Origin: JANWYT01 sp034437555
GTDB taxonomy: Bacteria; Chloroflexota; Anaerolineae; Aggregatilineales; Phototrophicaceae
DNA: 64,000 nucleotides
Assembly: GCA_034437555.1 (NCBI GenBank)
Contig: DAOTTQ010000002.1
Coordinates: forward strand, 1 to 64,000
Direction: 5' to 3'
Every line of letters starts with the position of its first letter. Position 1 is the stretch's first letter. Under the pieces are notes generated by a model. That model did no database searches and was not told where the DNA came from. It was given only the letters and a program-made list of their open reading frames with translations. The translations under genes were made by a program, and so were the position numbers. This document shows positions 59,372-64,000 of the stretch, piece after piece.

Positions 59372-60025
59372 ATGATGCGCTTATTTCGTCAGTTCAAACG
59401 TAGTCCCAAAACACTCGCAAGCGTGCCTGCTTATGCGTTGTGGGCGCAGAACTATCCCGCCCATGCCCACAATACCTTGATGCAACTAGAAGAAAGCGCA
59501 ATGCGCTTGCTAATGCCAGACCTTGCGGGCAAGCGTATTTTGGATTTAGCCTGTGGCACAGGGCGTTATGGACGCATTGCCGATGAGGGCGGTGCAGGTG
59601 TTGTGATGGGACTAGATAATAGTCACGCCATGCTGGAACGTGCAGAAGTGGCAGAAGTGGCTTTGGCAACTAACGAAGCCTTGCCTTTGCGGTCTGCATC
59701 GCTCGATGGGGTGCTGTGTGGGCTGGCAATTGGGCATTTGCCCCGTGTTACGCCCACCCTTAGCGAAATAGCGCGTGTGCTTGCGCCCAATGGTGTCGCG
59801 CTTATCAGTGACTTTCACCCCTTTCAGTTTTTAAGGGGCGCACAACGCACCTTTACTGCCCCCGATGGGCGCGTGTTTGCGGTAGAACACTATTCGCACC
59901 TGATAAGCCACGTTATTACAGAGGCGCAAAATGTGGGCTTGCACCTGAGCGCGTTGCAAGAACCCACATATGATGGCGTGCCTGTCGTGGTGGTGTATCG
60001 GTTCTTAAGGTTGTTTCATGCGTAG
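59372..60025 (+). CDS. Class I SAM-dependent methyltransferase
   Basis: A 217-aa methyltransferase of the Methyltransf_11 type. Motif I is ILDLACGTGRYGRIAD (SAM binding), the acidic loop is VMGLDNSHAML, motif II/III covers SLDGVLCGLAIGHLP, and VLAPNGVALISDFHP follows. It starts 3 bases after the radical SAM gene, so coupling is very likely. The end overlaps a small converging gene by 21 bases. The methyl acceptor cannot be predicted. Confidence 0.88.
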   Translation: MMRLFRQFKRSPKTLASVPAYALWAQNYPAHAHNTLMQLEESAMRLLMPDLAGKRILDLACGTGRYGRIADEGGAGVVMGLDNSHAMLERAEVAEVALATNEALPLRSASLDGVLCGLAIGHLPRVTPTLSEIARVLAPNGVALISDFHPFQFLRGAQRTFTAPDGRVFAVEHYSHLISHVITEAQNVGLHLSALQEPTYDGVPVVVVYRFLRLFHA

Positions 60026-60208
60026 GTATAGCACTAAAAACCCAAACACCACGCCCATAATTAGGGGTGGCAAACATAACGACATAAAGAGGCGGGTTGC
60101 ATCGGGCAAGCCACCTGCCAGCCCGTAAATAAGCACAAATAAGCCAACCCCAACCACTACCATTAAAAACACAACCCCTTGTGCGCGAAGGATTTTTTGA
60201 ACGTCCAT
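60005..60208 (-). CDS. Small two-helix membrane protein
   Basis: A 67-aa hypothetical protein with two membrane helices (VVFLMVVVGVGLFVLIYGLAGG and PPLIMGVVFGFLVLYL) joined by a short loop and ending RMKQP. No family is recognised. Its 3' end overlaps the methyltransferase gene by 21 bases on the other strand. The ribosome-binding site is weak. Confidence 0.55.
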   Translation of the reverse strand: MDVQKILRAQGVVFLMVVVGVGLFVLIYGLAGGLPDATRLFMSLCLPPLIMGVVFGFLVLYLRMKQP

Positions 60209-60249
60209 TTGTAATTTGTCTTTCGTTTTTAGGATAGGTAAAGCAAAAG

Positions 60250-60276
60250 CCCCGTCATGCTATCGTTTTCGGGGCA
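60250..60276 (-). terminator. Hairpin terminator of the small gene at 60.3-60.7 kb
   Basis: GCCCCG and CGGGGC form the stem; on the minus strand it is followed by TTTTGCTTT. It lies 12 bases after the stop at 60288. Confidence 0.65.
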
Positions 60277-60287
60277 AAAGTGCAAGG

Positions 60288-60671
60288 TTAGCTGGCAAGT
60301 GTGCGGATGGGTTTTGTTTTAAGTTGGTCAATTTCGCGGTGTACCATGTCGCTTAGTTCATCGGCATAGAGCAATGTTTCTTGGGGACGTAACGGCAACA
60401 TAAGGGGCCCCGGATATAGTTCGGGCAAATAGGCGTTAAGTTGGCGTGATGGAATGGTAATATCGCGCGTCTTATACCAGTTGATAATGTCCTCGTTATC
60501 TGCCAACAAATTAAGATGAGAGCGAATGAGCAAGGTTTCAATCCGTGTAAGGGGCGTTCTCTTTGCCGATGACCACCGCGAAACGGCGACCAATATCAAT
60601 AATACGCCTGTGCTTGATATAAGGCTAAGGAGCGTAAACAGAGCTAGGATTGTCGGAATCGGAACGTTCAT
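60288..60671 (-). CDS. Hypothetical protein with one N-terminal membrane helix
   Basis: A 127-aa protein from ATG 60671, preceded by AGGTGGG. One membrane helix (ILALFTLLSLISSTGVLLILVAV) is followed by a basic cytosolic stretch (SRWSSAKRTPLTR) and a soluble domain of about 85 residues with no recognised motif. GTG 60677 is an alternative start two codons upstream. Confidence 0.6.
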   Translation of the reverse strand: MNVPIPTILALFTLLSLISSTGVLLILVAVSRWSSAKRTPLTRIETLLIRSHLNLLADNEDIINWYKTRDITIPSRQLNAYLPELYPGPLMLPLRPQETLLYADELSDMVHREIDQLKTKPIRTLAS

Positions 60672-60784
60672 ACCCACCTACTTTAACGGTAAGTCAACTT
60701 ATCTTTTATTGTACGGGGTCTATAGCCACAAATTCAATTCGAGGAGGGTATGAAGGTCGTAGGGGATGGGTATGGCATATATGA

Positions 60785-60815
60785 GGGTGAGTAATCTGTG
60801 CGGTTTTACTCACCC
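60785..60815. terminator. Hairpin after the membrane protein gene
   Basis: GGGTGAGTA and TACTCACCC form a perfect 9-bp stem 14 bases after the stop of the minus-strand membrane protein. The T tract (GTTTTAT) is on the plus side only, so its direction of action is unclear. Confidence 0.5.
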
Positions 60816-60828
60816 GTTTTATCAGTGA

Positions 60829-61824
60829 TTAAACGTGGGGTGTTGTGGTGACTGGTGGTGTTTGGGTGGGTCTGTTGCCCAAATTGCTAATGCCTGCTTC
60901 TGCTTTTTGCTTTAGCTCACCAAACTTATCGCTTACCCCTTCTAGCCTACGGCTCATTTCGGGGTCTGGACTAAGGTCTTTTGTTTCGTGGTAGTAGGCG
61001 GCAATAATGGCTGCCATTGCAAAGGAATCACCCACAGAAACCTTGACCAACCACGCCAAAACCAATGTAATAATCAATGCCCAGCCGGCGGCTTGTGCGC
61101 TAAAAATGTTCACCAAGAAAGCGACAGGCGCAGCAAAAACCAAGAGTGTGATGACGAATGGTAAGTAACTAATAATCATTAGCACCACAGCATTGATTAA
61201 AATGGGCTTCCACACCATGGCGTAAAGTACCACGCCATCACGGGCGTTCTTCCAGATGCCATCATTCTCGGTAACCCAAAAGCTACGAGCAAGAATGGCT
61301 TCGTCGATGTAAGAAAGGGCGTAGCGAATGATGGTATTAACAATGCTCACCAACGTTCTAACGGTATCGCCCGGAATGAATGAGGCAATGCTGAACACTG
61401 TCCGTGTAAAGGCGTTAATCACCCCATTTACCAGTTCATCAATCACAAACATACCACTCATCTCGCCAAAACGCTCTTGAACGCGCTTGCGCCCCCAGTC
61501 AAGCTGGGATGTGCCTTCGGGGAGACTGCCATTTTTAAGGATTTCGCTCATTACAGCTACTTGTGCTGCTTTGATGAGGTAAAATACATAGCGGTAGACG
61601 AGTTGATAAATGCCGCCCAAACCCACTAAACCCACAATGAGGATAATCCAGCCCAAAATTTCGATGGCTTGCCCTATAAGATAGGCGATACCGCCCACAA
61701 CAGCGAAGTAAACGATGGCTGCTAGCCAAAATAGCAGGCTCGCACCTAAACGAATGAGCAAAATGGGCAAGGTACGACTTATGAGGCTAAACGCATCACC
61801 CAACCGAATAGAACTAAAATCCAT
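60829..61824 (-). CDS. Polytopic membrane protein of unknown function
   Basis: A 331-aa protein with about six membrane helices (near 20-40, 55-75, 80-95, 205-235, 240-260 and 265-285) and a charged C-terminal tail rich in Pro and Thr (PTQTPPVTTTPHV). The start MDFSSIRLGDAFSLISRTLPILLIRLG and the segment SFWVTENDGIWKNARDGVVLY resemble generic uncharacterised membrane families only. No function is assigned. It is divergent from the flippase-like gene, sharing 61825-62007, in which I see no clear promoter boxes. Confidence 0.65.
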   Translation of the reverse strand: MDFSSIRLGDAFSLISRTLPILLIRLGASLLFWLAAIVYFAVVGGIAYLIGQAIEILGWIILIVGLVGLGGIYQLVYRYVFYLIKAAQVAVMSEILKNGSLPEGTSQLDWGRKRVQERFGEMSGMFVIDELVNGVINAFTRTVFSIASFIPGDTVRTLVSIVNTIIRYALSYIDEAILARSFWVTENDGIWKNARDGVVLYAMVWKPILINAVVLMIISYLPFVITLLVFAAPVAFLVNIFSAQAAGWALIITLVLAWLVKVSVGDSFAMAAIIAAYYHETKDLSPDPEMSRRLEGVSDKFGELKQKAEAGISNLGNRPTQTPPVTTTPHV

Positions 61825-62007
61825 TGAAACAACTCCTTCAGTATCATAAACATCATGTTCATATGTAACACAACTTTGGATTTATAGCAAACCGCTGGAA
61901 CGGTTTATTTTCTTTCAAGGTAGCTTATGTGGGGTGGTTCTTGTAAAATGTTTTAGCTCATATCATCATAATGAGCCACTGTCTAAGTCTGCAAGGATGG
62001 TTTTAGC

Positions 62008-63015
62008 TTGGTAATTTCTCACCGTTTAAGGCTATTGCTCATTGGTATTATCGTGAGTATTCTGGCAATTGTGTTTGTGACTTCACAAATTCAGCTTGAA
62101 CTATTTGTGCAGGCGTTAAGAACAGGACGCTATGAGTATGTGTTGCCTTGCGTGTTTTTCTTGCTGTTGGGCTTGTTAACACGGGGCATACGCTGGCGTG
62201 GCTTAATGGGGGCAAAATTACCTTTTTGGCGCACGTTTCACATTATGAATGTGGCGTACTTGGTGAATGGCGTATTGCCGTTTAGACTAGGCGAAGTGGT
62301 ACGCATGGTGCTTATCTCACGTTTACCCGAAGATGAAGTGTCTATGCCCCAAGCCTTTAGCTCGATTGTGATTGAGCGTATTCTGGATTTACTGGCAATT
62401 TCGGTGCTGGTTTTGTTCTCATTGGCGCTTGCGCCTGTGCCTGCTACATTGCAAACGGCAGGCGGTGTGGCGGGCTTTTTTGTGGTGGTTGGGTTTATTG
62501 CGCTGGTGATTTTAGCTAAGCAACGTCCCCGTGTAGGGCGCTGGCTAGACTTACTTTCGGAACGATTCCCTGTGTTGCTTCGTCTCAATGCTAAAGTGCT
62601 GGCAGATGGCTTTCTAAAGGGGCTAGAGCCCATCACACAACCCCGCGCACTTATCAGTGGGGTGGGGTGGACGGCGATAAGCTGGGCGTTTTCTTTGGCG
62701 GGTGGCTATGTCCTCATGTTTGCCATTTTTGAAGATGCCAGCCTTGCAACCACCATGCTCTATATTGCTTCGGCGGCTTTTGCTATTGCTGTGCCTGCGG
62801 TGCCGGGCAATATTGGCACGTATGAAGCGTCTATTTTGCTGGCACTTACAGCAATGGGCTATCAAGATAGCTCGGCAATGTTGGCGTTTGCGGTGCTTGT
62901 TCATGCCGTCAACGTCTTGGTTCATGCCTCTACGGGCATTATTGGCTTTATTCAACAGGGCATCTCGCTGGGGCAATTAACGGGCGGGGTGCAACAGTTT
63001 CAAGGGCAAAAGTAA
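62008..63015 (+). CDS. Lysylphosphatidylglycerol synthase TM-region/UPF0104 flippase-like protein
   Basis: A 335-aa membrane protein with about eight helices. The motifs LLTRGIRWRGLMG, VNGVLPFRLGEVVRMVLIS and VIERILDLLAI define the LPG_synthase_TM (UPF0104) family, as does the late segment VPAVPGNIGTYEASILLALTAMG. Relatives flip lipids or polyprenyl-linked sugars. The MprF-type catalytic domain is absent. It starts at TTG 62008 with AAGGATG 10 bases upstream. The glycosyltransferase gene starts 6 bases after its end, so a role in glycolipid or polysaccharide export is likely. Confidence 0.82.
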   Translation: MVISHRLRLLLIGIIVSILAIVFVTSQIQLELFVQALRTGRYEYVLPCVFFLLLGLLTRGIRWRGLMGAKLPFWRTFHIMNVAYLVNGVLPFRLGEVVRMVLISRLPEDEVSMPQAFSSIVIERILDLLAISVLVLFSLALAPVPATLQTAGGVAGFFVVVGFIALVILAKQRPRVGRWLDLLSERFPVLLRLNAKVLADGFLKGLEPITQPRALISGVGWTAISWAFSLAGGYVLMFAIFEDASLATTMLYIASAAFAIAVPAVPGNIGTYEASILLALTAMGYQDSSAMLAFAVLVHAVNVLVHASTGIIGFIQQGISLGQLTGGVQQFQGQK

Positions 63016-63021
63016 ATCGCT

Positions 63022-64000
63022 ATGGCGCAACCCTCTCGCAAACTTAACATTCTTATTAGCTTGCTATTCTACTATCCGCACCGCACAGGGCTAACCATGC
63101 ACGTACAAGCCATCGCAGAAGAATTGGCAAGGCGTGGGCATGAGGTCACGGTGATTACATCGCGCTATCACCCCAGCCTTCCCCGTGATGAAGTGGTGCA
63201 TAATGGCGTGCGCGTTATTCGTTTGTGGTCTCCCATTCATATTAGCCGTGGGATGATTATGCCTGCGTACCCTTTGGCGATGTTTTTAGCAATGAGAAAC
63301 GCCGACATCGTAAGTATTCATACCCCTATGCTAGAGACGGCACTGGTGGCAACACTGGCAAAATTAACGGGTGTCAATGTGGTGGCAACGCATCATGGCG
63401 ACCTTGTGTTACCTGATAAGCCATTTAACCGTTTTATTGTGGGGACGATGTTTGCTATGTATCGCGTGATGGCGAATTGGGCAGCACAACTGATTGCCTA
63501 TAGCCAAGACTACGCCGAAAACTCTTACTATTTGCGCCCCTATTTGCACAAAACCACGCCGATTTATCCCCCCATTGCCATTCCCGAACCCAACGCCGAA
63601 GCGGCACAAGCCTTACGCGCTACATGGCAACCCAATGCCAATGCGCCTATCATCGGCTATAGCGGACGGTTTGTAGAAGAAAAACGCCCCGACCTTGCGC
63701 TAAAGGCTCTTGAAACTATCCTAAAGGTGCATCCTAATGCTAAACTGGTCTTTGCGGGGGAATACGATATTCCCTATGAGGACACATGGCAACGGCATCA
63801 AGACCTCATCAGCAAATATCAAGAGAACGTGATATTCTTAGGGCTGATTAAAGACCCACAAGACCTTGCAAATTTTTATGGGGCGTGTGATGTGGTGGTG
63901 CTTACTAGTGATACCGAGTGCTTTGCATTGGTACAAGTAGAAGCCATGCTATGCGGTACGCCGATGGTGATGACAGACATTGCAGGCGGGCGTGTGCCAG
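63022..64000 (+). CDS. GT-B glycosyltransferase (family 4), 3' end outside the window
   Basis: The frame runs open from ATG 63022 to the window end, 326 codons without a stop. The N-terminal GT-B domain has LFYYPHRTGLTMHVQAIAEEL and RGHEVTVITSR. A linker segment has SQDYAENSYYLRPY. The C-terminal domain begins IIGYSGRFVEEKRPDLALKAL, the conserved donor-binding start of GT4 enzymes, and continues to the E-x7-E region (DTECFALVQVEAMLCGTPMV), which is present. It should transfer a sugar from a nucleotide donor in the cytosol. It is coupled to the flippase-like gene by a 6-base gap. Confidence 0.9.
   Translation, partial: MAQPSRKLNILISLLFYYPHRTGLTMHVQAIAEELARRGHEVTVITSRYHPSLPRDEVVHNGVRVIRLWSPIHISRGMIMPAYPLAMFLAMRNADIVSIHTPMLETALVATLAKLTGVNVVATHHGDLVLPDKPFNRFIVGTMFAMYRVMANWAAQLIAYSQDYAENSYYLRPYLHKTTPIYPPIAIPEPNAEAAQALRATWQPNANAPIIGYSGRFVEEKRPDLALKALETILKVHPNAKLVFAGEYDIPYEDTWQRHQDLISKYQENVIFLGLIKDPQDLANFYGACDVVVLTSDTECFALVQVEAMLCGTPMVMTDIAGGRVP

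Noticed and set aside
1..64000. CRISPR array, prophage, rRNA operon or replication origin
   Set aside because: No regularly spaced repeats, phage structural or integrase genes, rRNA sequence, or DnaA-box cluster could be seen. Single DnaA-like 9-mers near 20.87 kb are isolated.

Overview
The window looks like a chromosomal segment from a Chloroflexota bacterium, most likely class Anaerolineae. That is an inference from gene families, not from a search: PadR plus HAAS-type membrane protein pairs, a TPR-CdaA-CdaR-Der run, a Thr/Pro-linker LysM lipoprotein, many soluble or multi-pass histidine kinases with receiver-cyclases, and moderate GC with frequent GTG/TTG starts. No phage, integrative element, CRISPR array or intact insertion sequence is visible. 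Two non-autonomous transposon-like repeats are present.

Layout. 1-1.5 kb: the end of a STAS/SEC14-like gene and a class I terpene synthase. 1.5-9.4 kb: a 2-aminoethylphosphonate locus (FAD oxidase + PhnX; three-part ABC importer) interrupted by prfC on the other strand. 9.6-13.7 kb: an SbtA-type bicarbonate transporter, a secreted alpha/beta hydrolase under a LacI-like operator, and a GT39-type membrane glycosyltransferase. 14-20.7 kb: tRNA-Lys and small metabolic genes (MFS, GNAT, PNPOx-like, DUF1003 with a strongly structured leader, thioesterase, DoxX, VOC), with the first repeat element at 19.8 kb. 20.9-24.4 kb: a NarL-type two-component pair and stress-type GlsB and YtxH proteins. 24.4-28.4 kb: a four-gene signalling operon of a urea/amide-type binding protein, a membrane kinase and two lone receivers. 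28.5-33.4 kb: a hypothetical, PadR with twin operators, HAAS protein, oxidoreductase, tRNA-Glu and lepB. 33.4-37.9 kb: a kinase, a receiver and two receiver-cyclases. 37.9-49.7 kb (minus strand): der, cdaR, cdaA, a TPR protein, argF, polA and a three-domain protein whose C-terminus looks like a dead IS200/IS605 transposase. 49.8-64 kb: a receiver-kinase, the LysM lipoprotein, the second repeat element, a Nudix hydrolase, rplS, a GATase, a large kinase, an AlbA_2 regulator, radical SAM + methyltransferase, membrane proteins, a flippase-like protein and a glycosyltransferase cut by the window end.

How it fits together. Signal transduction dominates: five histidine kinases, four stand-alone receiver proteins, two cyclases and a c-di-AMP synthase with its regulator. 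The most unusual items are the inverted pair of about 148-bp elements with terminal inverted repeats and 8-bp target duplications, the pseudo-receiver/roadblock/dead-transposase fusion, the overlapping-stem leader RNA upstream of the DUF1003 gene, and the sensor operon built around a transporter-type binding protein without a transporter.
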